This document shows positions 55,868-64,000 of a DNA stretch of 64,000 bases, one piece after another; position 1 is the first letter of the stretch, and every line of letters starts with the position of its first letter. The notes beneath the pieces are model-generated. The model was not told where the DNA came from. It saw nothing but the letters and a program-made list of their open reading frames with translations, and searched no databases. This DNA comes from Oceanospirillum sp964342385 (GTDB taxonomy: Bacteria; Pseudomonadota; Gammaproteobacteria; Pseudomonadales; Halomonadaceae). The position numbers and the translations under genes were made by a program. The stretch covers positions 56,222 through 120,221 of the forward strand of contig CAYFGP010000004.1 of NCBI GenBank assembly GCA_964342385.1, written 5' to 3'.

Positions 55868-57496
55868 ATGACCCTACAAAATTTCACCGTTAAAAAACGT
55901 CTCTACTTACTGATAACGTTAGCCATTGTCGCTATGACTTTGATTAAGATTATCAGCCTTAACAACCTACGCAATGAACTGTACAAGAGTGCTCACTTTA
56001 GTGTGCAGTCGCTGGTTGAGTCTGCACATACCCTCGCTTCAGGCTACGCCAAACGTGCTGAAGCCGGAGAGCTAACAAAAGCTCAGGCTCAGGCTTTGGC
56101 CAGAAAAGCGTTGGAAAGCATGCGTTATGCCGGTAGTGAATACTTTTTTGCTCTGGACTATAACGCCACCATGGTGGTGCATGGTGCTAAACCCGAAATT
56201 GTGGGTAAAGACTACTCCAACTTTAAAACGAAGGACGGTGTTTTTGTATTAAGGGATATGGCGAACTTGGGGCGCCAGGGCAAAAGTGATGGCTTCTTCT
56301 TCTATCAGTGGCCGAAGGCGGGCTTTGACGAGCCAAAAGATAAAATATCCTATGCTAAGGTGCTGCCTGAGTGGCAATGGGTGATCGGTTCCGGGGAGTA
56401 TATCTACGAAATCGAAGAGCTGTTTATGGCCAAGGTGATAGAGGCGGCAGTCCAGTTAGCAGTGATTCTGGCAGTCATGATTGCCATCGCGGTGATGATT
56501 ACTCGTTCTATCACTGAGCCTTTAAATAAGGTCAGTGATGTGATGCATAAGGTAGCTGATGGCGATTTGACGGTACGGGCTAATCTGCAGGGGAAAGATG
56601 AGCTGAGTCATATGTCTCGTGCCGTGGATGAAACCCTGAAGGTATTCCAAGATCTGGTCTTTATGCTGACTAGCTCTGCACACCAACTGCAGGGTTCAGC
56701 GGAAGAGCTGGCGGCAACTGCAGAGCAAACCAGCCAAGGTATTCACCGTCAGACAGAAGAAACTGAGCTGTTGTCTGCAGCGATGAATCAGATGTCTGCC
56801 ACAGTACAGGAAGTGGCTCGTAATGCTGTCGCCAGCGCCGAAGCGACTCATGCTGCTGATGCTGAAGCCGATGAAGGTAATCAGGAAGTGGCTGGTACTG
56901 TGCATAAGATTACTCAGCTGAGCAATGAAGTTGAAGAAGCTGCACGTGTGATCAAGGCGTTGGAAAAGGATACCGAAGAGATTGGTGCGGTACTGAATGT
57001 CATTCAGGAGATCTCTGAGCAGACCAACCTGTTAGCACTGAATGCGGCGATTGAAGCAGCCCGTGCCGGTGAACAGGGCCGCGGTTTTGCTGTAGTTGCT
57101 GATGAGGTACGCAACCTGGCCCAACGTACTCAGGACTCTACCAAAGAAATTTACAGCATGAATGATCGCTTACGTTCCGGTTCACGTAATGCGGTTGAGG
57201 TGATGGAACGCAGTCGCCAGTGGGCTGAAGAGAGTGTGCAGGCTGCACAGCATGCTGGTGGTGAGCTGAGTAAGATTGTTGCTCAGATGCAGAATATTCG
57301 TGATATGACCGATCAAGTCGCTGCAGCCACCGAAGAACAAAGCGCTGTCGCGGAAGAGATGAACCGTAACCTGACCAATATTGTGAGTGTTTCCGGTGAA
57401 ACAGAAGCAGGTTCCAATCAGGTCGCCGTGAGCAGTGAGGAGCTGTCTCAGCTGGCGGTTCAGCTGCAGGAGAATGTCGCACGCTTTAAATGCTGA
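55868..57496 (+). CDS. Methyl-accepting chemotaxis protein, single-Cache, copy 2
   Basis: 542-residue paralogue of the preceding MCP with identical length and domain order: membrane helix, sCache domain (RYAGSEYFFALDYNATMVVHG, WQWVIGSGEYIY), second helix, HAMP and signalling domain with NLLALNAAIEAARAGEQGRGF. The HAMP and signalling parts are nearly identical to copy 1; the Cache domain has diverged more, suggesting a tandem duplication followed by change of ligand range. ATG 55868 is chosen because it aligns with the start of copy 1 and has GAG upstream; an ATG at 55853 is the alternative. Confidence 0.94.
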   Translation: MTLQNFTVKKRLYLLITLAIVAMTLIKIISLNNLRNELYKSAHFSVQSLVESAHTLASGYAKRAEAGELTKAQAQALARKALESMRYAGSEYFFALDYNATMVVHGAKPEIVGKDYSNFKTKDGVFVLRDMANLGRQGKSDGFFFYQWPKAGFDEPKDKISYAKVLPEWQWVIGSGEYIYEIEELFMAKVIEAAVQLAVILAVMIAIAVMITRSITEPLNKVSDVMHKVADGDLTVRANLQGKDELSHMSRAVDETLKVFQDLVFMLTSSAHQLQGSAEELAATAEQTSQGIHRQTEETELLSAAMNQMSATVQEVARNAVASAEATHAADAEADEGNQEVAGTVHKITQLSNEVEEAARVIKALEKDTEEIGAVLNVIQEISEQTNLLALNAAIEAARAGEQGRGFAVVADEVRNLAQRTQDSTKEIYSMNDRLRSGSRNAVEVMERSRQWAEESVQAAQHAGGELSKIVAQMQNIRDMTDQVAAATEEQSAVAEEMNRNLTNIVSVSGETEAGSNQVAVSSEELSQLAVQLQENVARFKC

Positions 57497-57501
57497 TCCA
57501 T

Positions 57502-57523
57502 CTTATCTTTATTACGAGATAAG
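57502..57523. terminator. Hairpin after the second sCache MCP
   Basis: CTTATCT / AGATAAG, 7-bp stem with an 8-base loop, 6 bp past the stop. No U-run follows. Confidence 0.4.
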
Positions 57524-57588
57524 GCGGCGAGTTAGTCCACACTGGTGCTAGGCTAAGGGAATAAGCCTCAGCACTGTGAACCTGATGT

Positions 57589-58446
57589 ATGAGTGTTATC
57601 CACCGATTCATCCATTGTTATATGCCCTACCGGCTCTTTTGCGATCAGGACAAGAGGTCAAAGCAAAAGAGCCTTAGGTGGATCAAGCAGAAGCTGCTTG
57701 TGCTGATGTGCTTTTCTTTACTCTCTTCTCAAAATGTATTCGGCACCACTTTAATCCTGGCCAGTGATGTCTGGTGTCCTTATGTCTGTGACCAAGCCCC
57801 CGAAAGCCCAGGTTTTATTGTGGAAGTGGCTCAGCAAGTTTTTGCCCAACAGGGGTATCAGGTCAAATACCAGAATTTGAATTGGGCCAGAGCCATTCAG
57901 GAAGCCCGAGTGGGTCATATTCATGGCATATTAGGGGCGTTTCGAGGCGATGCCCCTGACTTTATTTTCCCTGAGCAGCCGATTGCGGCCGTCAGCAGTT
58001 ACTTTTTTACGCTAAAAGATAACCCTTGGCGCTACAGTGGTTTGGAATCATTGGCGCAGATTAAGATTGGGGCCATTGTTGATTACGATTATGGTGATCA
58101 AGCCCTTAATCGTTACCTGCAACGTTATAAGTTTACCTATAGAGTCAATCTGCTCAGTGGTAATAACTTACCTCTGGCTCGGGGGATTCAGATGATGCTG
58201 AATAAACGTTTGGATGCCTTTATAGAAACCCCGCCTGTGTTTTGGTACACCAGTAAAGCGATGGGGCTTGCACATCACTTTAAAGCAGCGGGGCCCGTTC
58301 ATGATCAAGAAAATATTTATATTGCCTTTTCTCCTGCGCATCCATTGTCAGAAAAATATGCCCAAATACTGAATCAAGGCATTACACGGCTAAAACAAAG
58401 TGGCGAATTTCAGCGTTTACAGCAGAAATATCAGTTGGTGTTGTGA
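57589..58446 (+). CDS. Periplasmic solute-binding protein, family 3 type
   Basis: 285 residues as drawn. A basic N-terminal stretch of about 35 residues precedes the hydrophobic core LLVLMCFSLLSS, longer than a normal signal peptide n-region, so the true start may be later (ATG 57622 is one option); no strong ribosome site decides. The mature part is a typical binding-protein fold: LILASDVWCPYVCDQAPES, GFIVEVAQQVFAQQG, NWARAIQEARVG. The CPYVC pair near the mature N-terminus may form a disulfide. It has no transporter partner and precedes the GGDEF-EAL gene by 128 bp. Confidence 0.85.
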   Translation: MSVIHRFIHCYMPYRLFCDQDKRSKQKSLRWIKQKLLVLMCFSLLSSQNVFGTTLILASDVWCPYVCDQAPESPGFIVEVAQQVFAQQGYQVKYQNLNWARAIQEARVGHIHGILGAFRGDAPDFIFPEQPIAAVSSYFFTLKDNPWRYSGLESLAQIKIGAIVDYDYGDQALNRYLQRYKFTYRVNLLSGNNLPLARGIQMMLNKRLDAFIETPPVFWYTSKAMGLAHHFKAAGPVHDQENIYIAFSPAHPLSEKYAQILNQGITRLKQSGEFQRLQQKYQLVL

Positions 58447-58574
58447 TGTGCTGAGAAAAGTATGTTTTTTTGTAGAAAAACGTTTGCTTAGGTACCTTAA
58501 AAATACAAGAAATAACAGTATTTCACTTCTCGGGTCGATTACACTGACAGCAAGCGTCTTGTTAGAGAATCCGT

Positions 58575-61556
58575 ATGGAGCCGATAGCCACCGTGTTTCC
58601 TCTGGTACTGTCTTTGATGGTTGCATCTGCAGGGGTGATGTTTTTAGCGTCCGTTCAGGTCGCTGTTGTAAGCTTGTTTACACGCGAGAGTCGCTTGTAT
58701 CGCTCTTTTGCGGTAATGGCTTTTGCGGTCGGTCTCTATCAGTTATCTCAAGCTTATAGTATCCAAAGCTTATCTCTAGAACAGGCCGTGGTGGGATTGA
58801 AGTGGCAAACAGGCGCTGCCATGCTGTTCTATCCTTCAGCATTTTTGTTTTTTGCGACTTATACCTATCAAAAGAAGCAGGTTAAACCCTGGTTTTTGGT
58901 CATTCTACTCGTCTCATGCGTCTTCTTTATCATCAACTTGATCAGTCCATCTTCGATTCGTTTTGATCAGATTATCGGTTTTACCAGCCATACCTTACCC
59001 TATGGTGAAGTGATTCATCGCTTGCATGGGGAGCCGGGAGCGCTGGGCTATAGTGTGCACCTGTTTAGCCAGGTTTTTTTTGTCTGGTTGTTTTACCGTT
59101 GTTATTGCCTTTATCAACAGCAGCGTCCGCTGTCTTCCCTGCTACTACTGATCTACCTGCTACTTCAATTGGCGGGGGCGATTTACGGTGCTTTAATTGA
59201 TGCGGGCAAAGTAGACGGTCTTTATATCTCAGGCTTTATATTCTCAGCCTTGGTTCTTCTGATGACTGCCAGTATGGCTTATGACTTTCGTTTGCAGAGT
59301 CTGCTGCTCAAACGGCGTACGGAAGCGCTCATTAGCGCAAATAGGCTACGTAATAAAGCCGAGTCCTATAACAAAAAATGGGCTCAGGTGGTCGATCAAA
59401 CACCCGTCGCCACGATTATTCTCTCCTCTCAGGGCAAGGTGATTACCAGTAATCAAGCCAGTACTGATTTCTGGGGTCAAGCGTTGGAAAAGCAAAGTGA
59501 TATAGATCTGTTTGCACTGCTACAAGTGACGCCACAGCAGTTGGATCAGACTTTTTGTCATCAACAGCAGAATCAGGATCAGAAGGCCCTAACCCTAAGA
59601 TTGGAGAAAGGGACGACTCAGTATGGTCTGACGGCGCAAAAAGATGCCTGGATGCGCTTTAATCTCTACCCTGTCAGGGATGAGCAGGGACAGCTGAGTG
59701 AGGTCGTTATCAGCCATTATGATGTCACGGAAGAAGAATATGCCAAGCAAGCGATTCAGAGCATCGCGGCGGGTGTGTCATCTTCCAGTGGTCGTGAGTT
59801 TTTTGATCAGCTTGTTCTGCATCTGGGGCAGTTATTTAACGCACAATACGCCTTTATCGGTCTGTTGGAGCGGGATGTTAATGGTGATCGATCGATACGC
59901 ACGTTATCCATGTGTTCCCAGGGGCTGATTATCGATAACATCACCTACGCCTTAAAGGATACGCCGTGTGATACCGTTTTTGGCCGTGATACCTGTGTTT
60001 ATAACGGTGATGTGCAGCAGGTGTTTCCCAACGATATTATGCTGCAGGAGATGGGGATTGAGGGATATATCGGCACCCCTATCTTTGAACCTGATGGCAC
60101 TCCGCTGGGCATTATGGTGATTGTCGATACCAAGCCATTAAAACGCCTGGATCAGACGACCAGTATTCTGGGAATTTTTTCCGCCCGGGCCGGTGCTGAG
60201 CTGCAACGTCTTAATGCGGAAGCCAAAATTCGTCAGATGGCCTACGAGGATTATCTGACCCAATTACCGAATCGTGCTCAGATGCATGAATACCTGCGTG
60301 ATGTGCTCAACCAGGCCCGCAAACTTCATCAGCAGACTGCTATGTTCTTGATCGATCTGGATCATTTTAAAACGATTAACGATGCTCTGGGCCATGATGT
60401 GGGTGATGAGATTATTCGTAAGATGGGGGAACGTCTGCGTCAGCAACTGGGTTCTGAGTTATTTATCGCCCGGGTTGGTGGTGATGAATTTGTTGTGATT
60501 AACCAAGGGAAAAATAATCTAACCGAGCTGGATGTGAAGCTACTGGCTGATCAGTTACTTTATCTGCTGATGCAGCCGCTACAGGTCGGGGAGCGTATCC
60601 TGAATATCGGTGGCAGTATCGGTGTTGTAATTTTCCCTGAAGGATTGCCGAATGAGAGTTGCGGTGAGCTGGACCTATTACGTTATGCCGATATTGCGCT
60701 CTACCAGGCTAAAAACTCAGGGCGAAATAATTCAGTGATCTTTGAACCCGGCCTGCAGCAACGAGTGAATGAACGTCTTGAGATTGAAAGAGGCCTGCGT
60801 GAAGCGCTGGAACATGATTATCTAAAACTCTATCTACAGCCTCAGGTTCAGCAAGATGGCAGCATTGTGGGCGCTGAGGTATTACTGCGTTGGCAACACC
60901 CGGAACAGGGCTTGATCCCTCCTTTCCGCTTTATTCCAGTTGCTGAAGAAACAGGCCTGATTCTACGTCTGGGTCATTGGGTGCTGGATAATACCTTTAA
61001 GCAATTAGCCCAGTGGCAAGCGGAAGGGGCACCGTGCCCTGATCAGATCTCCATTAATATCTCTGCCTGGCAATTTGCCCAGCAAGACTTTGTTGAGCAA
61101 GTTAAGAGTTTGGTAGAGCAGCGGGGGATTCAGCCGCAGCATATTATTCTGGAAGTGACTGAAACAGCATTGCTGACGGATATTGAGGAAACCCGGTTGA
61201 AGCTGGAACTGCTACGAGGCCAGGGTTTTAAAGTCTCACTGGATGATTTTGGTACCGGTTATTCTTCCTTAGCTTACCTGAAGGATCTGCCGTTGGATGA
61301 GTTGAAAATCGATAAAACCTTTGTCGATGAGATTAAGCCCGGTGAGAAACAGCCCTTGGTGGAATCAATGTTGGCAATTGGTAAGCATATGCAGCTGTCA
61401 GTGATTGCTGAGGGGGTCGAAAGGCAGGAGCAGTGCCAACAGCTCAGCTTGATGGGCTGTCAGAACTTCCAGGGCTACTATTTCGCCAAACCCATGCCGG
61501 CTGAGGAACTTCCAGCATGGGTTGCACAAAACAGACAACAGAGCCTGGTTAACTGA
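58575..61556 (+). CDS. Membrane GGDEF-EAL protein with PAS and GAF domains
   Basis: 993 residues. About seven N-terminal membrane helices (1-230), a PAS domain (about 265-385), a GAF domain (about 395-545), a GGDEF domain (about 545-715) with intact RVGGDEF, and an EAL domain (about 725-985). In the EAL domain the signature reads EVL in place of EAL, but the metal and catalytic residues appear present: NISAWQF, EVTETALL, LDDFGTGYSS, EGVER. It could therefore both make and break c-di-GMP. The upstream binding protein may supply its signal through the membrane part, which is inference. Confidence 0.94.
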   Translation: MEPIATVFPLVLSLMVASAGVMFLASVQVAVVSLFTRESRLYRSFAVMAFAVGLYQLSQAYSIQSLSLEQAVVGLKWQTGAAMLFYPSAFLFFATYTYQKKQVKPWFLVILLVSCVFFIINLISPSSIRFDQIIGFTSHTLPYGEVIHRLHGEPGALGYSVHLFSQVFFVWLFYRCYCLYQQQRPLSSLLLLIYLLLQLAGAIYGALIDAGKVDGLYISGFIFSALVLLMTASMAYDFRLQSLLLKRRTEALISANRLRNKAESYNKKWAQVVDQTPVATIILSSQGKVITSNQASTDFWGQALEKQSDIDLFALLQVTPQQLDQTFCHQQQNQDQKALTLRLEKGTTQYGLTAQKDAWMRFNLYPVRDEQGQLSEVVISHYDVTEEEYAKQAIQSIAAGVSSSSGREFFDQLVLHLGQLFNAQYAFIGLLERDVNGDRSIRTLSMCSQGLIIDNITYALKDTPCDTVFGRDTCVYNGDVQQVFPNDIMLQEMGIEGYIGTPIFEPDGTPLGIMVIVDTKPLKRLDQTTSILGIFSARAGAELQRLNAEAKIRQMAYEDYLTQLPNRAQMHEYLRDVLNQARKLHQQTAMFLIDLDHFKTINDALGHDVGDEIIRKMGERLRQQLGSELFIARVGGDEFVVINQGKNNLTELDVKLLADQLLYLLMQPLQVGERILNIGGSIGVVIFPEGLPNESCGELDLLRYADIALYQAKNSGRNNSVIFEPGLQQRVNERLEIERGLREALEHDYLKLYLQPQVQQDGSIVGAEVLLRWQHPEQGLIPPFRFIPVAEETGLILRLGHWVLDNTFKQLAQWQAEGAPCPDQISINISAWQFAQQDFVEQVKSLVEQRGIQPQHIILEVTETALLTDIEETRLKLELLRGQGFKVSLDDFGTGYSSLAYLKDLPLDELKIDKTFVDEIKPGEKQPLVESMLAIGKHMQLSVIAEGVERQEQCQQLSLMGCQNFQGYYFAKPMPAEELPAWVAQNRQQSLVN

Positions 61557-61643
61557 GAAGACTGATCGAGGCTCACATTAACGACGGGTTTTTTAGCCCT
61601 CTGCTGCTAGCTCGTCTCGAAGTTGTATTAGTGCATATAAGCG

Positions 61644-63272
61644 CTAGACCTTAAAACGACACACCATATTGTCCAGCTCACTGGATAGCCCGGATAGCTC
61701 CTGACTGACACTGGCCGTTTCCTGGCAGGCCGAGCTCGACTCTCTTGCAACTTCCGCGATATTAACAATGCTTTGATTCATCTCATCCGCGGTGGCACTT
61801 TGTTGTTCAACCGCTGCAGCGATCTGACTGTTCATATCACTGATAGAAGAGACATGACGGGTGACTTCTACCAAGGCACCACTGGTGCGAGCACTCTGAT
61901 CAAGGCCCTGTTGAGCTCTTTCTCGGCTACGTGCCATTGCATTTACCGCGTCCTGACTGCCTTGCTGCACTCGCTGTATGACCTCTTCGATCTCTTCTGT
62001 GGAGTTTTGAGTTTGTTGAGCCAGATTGCGCACTTCATCTGCCACGACGGCAAATCCCCGTCCTTGTTCTCCAGCTCTGGCTGCTTCAATGGCTGCATTT
62101 AACGCCAGCAGATTGGTCTGTTCAGCAATACCTTTAATCACATCGGTAACAAGAGCAATGTTCTGTGCTTCTTTCTCCAACGAGCTGACAACTTCAGCCG
62201 CATTACTGACCTCATCGGCCAACTCCTGAATAATACGGTTATTTTCTGTCAGTATCTGTTCACCCTGCTCAGACTCTGTGCGTGTGGTTTGTGCTGCGCT
62301 TTCAGCTTCAGCCGCATGGCGAGCCACTTCCTGAATGGTCGCAACCATCTCGTTCATCGCTGTGGCGACGTGGTCTGTCTCAGATTGCTGGCGATCCATT
62401 CCGTGGCTGGTATGTTGGCTGGCCAAAGACATCTTGTCGGCTTCCTGAGAGAGATGCTTCACGGCTGAAGTCACTTGAGTGACCAGTTTCTGAAATTGAT
62501 CCAGCATATTATTAAAGGCTTCACCAATGGCTGCGATCTCGTCCTTCCCGGTCACTTGTAAGCGTTCAGTGAGATCATGGTTTCTCTCGATACGTTTAAT
62601 GGTTTTAAACATATCGTCTAAGGGATCGGTAATGGCTTTAGCGACTAGATAGCCCAGCACGGCAACAGCCAATAAAATGACTGCAATTTCAATGACCTCT
62701 ATGGTCTTGGCTAAATCATAGGATTCAGCTAGCTCGCCGCGTACCTCTCCGGCGACTCTAAGCTGCAAGAGCAGTAGTTCCGCAATCTTGTCGCTAATCG
62801 GATCTATGGTGCTGTATAAGGCCCCATCAAATTGATCAAGCTGGCCTTTTTGCATTCCTTGCATGTTGGCGAGAACCGGAAGCAGTTCATTGATGGATTG
62901 GTCAGCTTGTTTAAATAAGCTTGCAGCCTCGGAGGCAAGTCGCGCTTCTTCGGTCGTCAGCTCGGTCGACATATATTTCTGCCAGTTCTTTTCGATTCGT
63001 GCTTGTGCCTCCAATATGCCATTATGAGCATCTTCGGCAGACATAATACCGGCGTTTGTTTTATTAACCGCATCAATGATTAATACGGCATAATCCGTAC
63101 TGATATAATAAAGATCAGTTAGAGGGACTACTCTATCGTTATAAATGGTATTAACACCTTTATTAAAGAGTTCAAGCTGTCTGTCTGCAATAAAAAAACT
63201 GATCAGTAAGCCCACCACAGGCGTTACCATCATGAGGGCAAGTTTTTTGCCCACGGAGAGTTGTTTGATCAT
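61644..63272 (-). CDS. Methyl-accepting chemotaxis protein, four-helix-bundle sensor
   Basis: 542 residues: membrane helix (about 9-28), a periplasmic domain of about 155 residues that is all-helical and resembles the 4HB_MCP sensor (NKTNAGIMSAEDAHNGI, EARIEKNWQKYMST), second helix (about 190-212), HAMP (KDEIAAIGEAFNNML) and signalling domain with NLLALNAAIEAARAGEQGRGF. AAGGGTG precedes the ATG. It is convergent with the GGDEF-EAL gene. Ligand unknown. Confidence 0.94.
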   Translation of the reverse strand: MIKQLSVGKKLALMMVTPVVGLLISFFIADRQLELFNKGVNTIYNDRVVPLTDLYYISTDYAVLIIDAVNKTNAGIMSAEDAHNGILEAQARIEKNWQKYMSTELTTEEARLASEAASLFKQADQSINELLPVLANMQGMQKGQLDQFDGALYSTIDPISDKIAELLLLQLRVAGEVRGELAESYDLAKTIEVIEIAVILLAVAVLGYLVAKAITDPLDDMFKTIKRIERNHDLTERLQVTGKDEIAAIGEAFNNMLDQFQKLVTQVTSAVKHLSQEADKMSLASQHTSHGMDRQQSETDHVATAMNEMVATIQEVARHAAEAESAAQTTRTESEQGEQILTENNRIIQELADEVSNAAEVVSSLEKEAQNIALVTDVIKGIAEQTNLLALNAAIEAARAGEQGRGFAVVADEVRNLAQQTQNSTEEIEEVIQRVQQGSQDAVNAMARSRERAQQGLDQSARTSGALVEVTRHVSSISDMNSQIAAAVEQQSATADEMNQSIVNIAEVARESSSACQETASVSQELSGLSSELDNMVCRFKV

Positions 63273-64000
63273 ACTGGCACCCTTCGTCAGATAAAGTAAT
63301 AACTTCTTTTAATTCAAATAGTTACAATGAACATCCGTGGACAAGGTGTCAGGCAAAGCCTGTCGCGTTAATCTCTATTCTTTCAGTGTAGATCAAAAGC
63401 CACGGGGGGCTGGTTACCCAGGAGGACTTTTTTGCAAGGCTAAAGTAATGCAATTGATGTTTGTCAAATAGGCTGCACCAATTTAGTGCGGTGATAGATG
63501 AGAAAGGATCGTTTGTTTATTAATTTTTTGTATGGGTATTAGTGTTTGTTGTTTTTATATAGTGTTTTAATTGTTTTGTGAATGAGTCTTTATAATAAGG
63601 TTATGAGTAGAATAGTCTTGTTGTTTGGGCATTTTTAAATAATGATCAGATATCCTATCTGTTTATGTATCGTTCAGAGGGCGTATCTGGTTATGATACA
63701 CACTTACACAAAAGTACTTCGATATTTTTTGGCCAATGGTTGAAGAATGAAGCCATTTGCTAAAGAGAAACTTTTGTGTGAGTGCTTATAGCCAACCATA
63801 TGAGGCCTTAAACAAAGTTTATCTGCAAAAAAACACTGTGCTCTCCAGCGATAGGTTTTAGAATATTAGGACTCTTTGTTTTAAGTGTGTAATGGTTGAG
63901 TTTCATATTAAGGCATCACAGCAGGTATTTTGTGGATAAGCTTACCTACTGGACAGTGCGAAGTTCTCGATAGAGGAAGCATAAGCTTGACGCCTCTCTA
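63273..64000. other. Intergenic region with repeat copy C
   Basis: 728 bp to the window edge without a recognisable gene. The part near the MCP holds its promoter; 63530-63660 is AT-rich; repeat copy C occupies 63697-63789. Whatever follows copy C starts beyond the window. Confidence 0.55.
63697..63789 (+). repeat. 93-bp dispersed element, copy C
   Basis: Ungapped match to copy A (about 80 of 93) and to copy B on the other strand (about 72 of 93). The terminal inverted repeat is clearest here: CACTTACACAAAAG on the left and CTTTTGTGTGAGTG on the right, 13 of 14 complementary. An inner pair CCAATGG / CCATTTG can form a second hairpin. Confidence 0.82.

Overview
The window reads as chromosomal DNA of a motile marine gammaproteobacterium, most like the Oceanospirillales/Oceanospirillaceae. 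This is inferred from the gene families, not from any database match. The pointers are seven methyl-accepting chemotaxis proteins (MCPs), a flgA-flgM-flgN block beside cheV-cheR, TAXI-type TRAP transport, several orphan periplasmic solute-binding proteins, a bioBFHC-D biotin cluster, a DUF1826-folE2 pair behind a Zur-like operator, two FadE-type acyl-CoA dehydrogenases with a PsrA-like operator, and an arsenosugar gene set. There is no phage, IS element, CRISPR array or rRNA operon.

Layout. 1-4.6 kb: dCache MCP, membrane diguanylate cyclase, Lrp/AsnC regulator. 4.8-7.7 kb: Gate-domain membrane protein, RarD permease, ComF. 8-13 kb: biotin genes behind a BirA-type operator that overlaps a sigma70-like promoter. 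13.3-15.1 kb: DUF1826 protein and FolE2. 15.2-17.1 kb: HBM-type MCP. 17.3-17.6 kb: two identical tRNA-Leu(UAG) genes. 18-22.2 kb: two acyl-CoA dehydrogenases. 22.4-28 kb: chemotaxis/flagellar block (SprA-like putative metalloprotease, CheR, CheV; divergent FlgA, FlgM with a sigma28 promoter, FlgN, PilZ protein). 28.1-30.5 kb: arsenosugar-type genes (two glycosyltransferase-like proteins and the radical SAM protein ArsS). 30.5 kb: tRNA-Arg(CCU). 30.9-36.3 kb: solute-binding protein, a 1130-residue AraC regulator with a large C-terminal extension, and a receiver protein with a kinase-like but catalytically degenerate C-terminus. 36.5-41.5 kb: short-chain dehydrogenase, MCP, pseudogene debris with hairpins, small hypothetical, universal stress protein. 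42-48.3 kb: fused TRAP permease and TAXI binding protein, divergent from an orphan sensor kinase. 48.9-63.3 kb: signalling-rich region with four MCPs (two are a tandem duplication), an orphan TAXI protein, two periplasmic binding proteins and a GGDEF-EAL protein.

How the genes fit together. Much of the window is a sensing and motility hub: chemoreceptors, adaptation enzyme (CheR), coupling protein (CheV), flagellar late-gene control (FlgM/FlgN), and c-di-GMP turnover and reading (GGDEF, GGDEF-EAL, PilZ). The orphan binding proteins beside MCPs may present ligands to receptors or to membrane sensors.

The least explained signals are: (1) a 93-bp element with imperfect terminal inverted repeats, present in three ungapped copies at 57-149, 37218-37310 (inverted) and 63697-63789; (2) the AraC regulator with a STAND-like winged-helix/TPR C-terminus but no visible P-loop ATPase; (3) the adjacent receiver protein with a degenerate kinase-like domain; and (4) a decayed gene followed by a string of hairpins at 40.2-40.7 kb.
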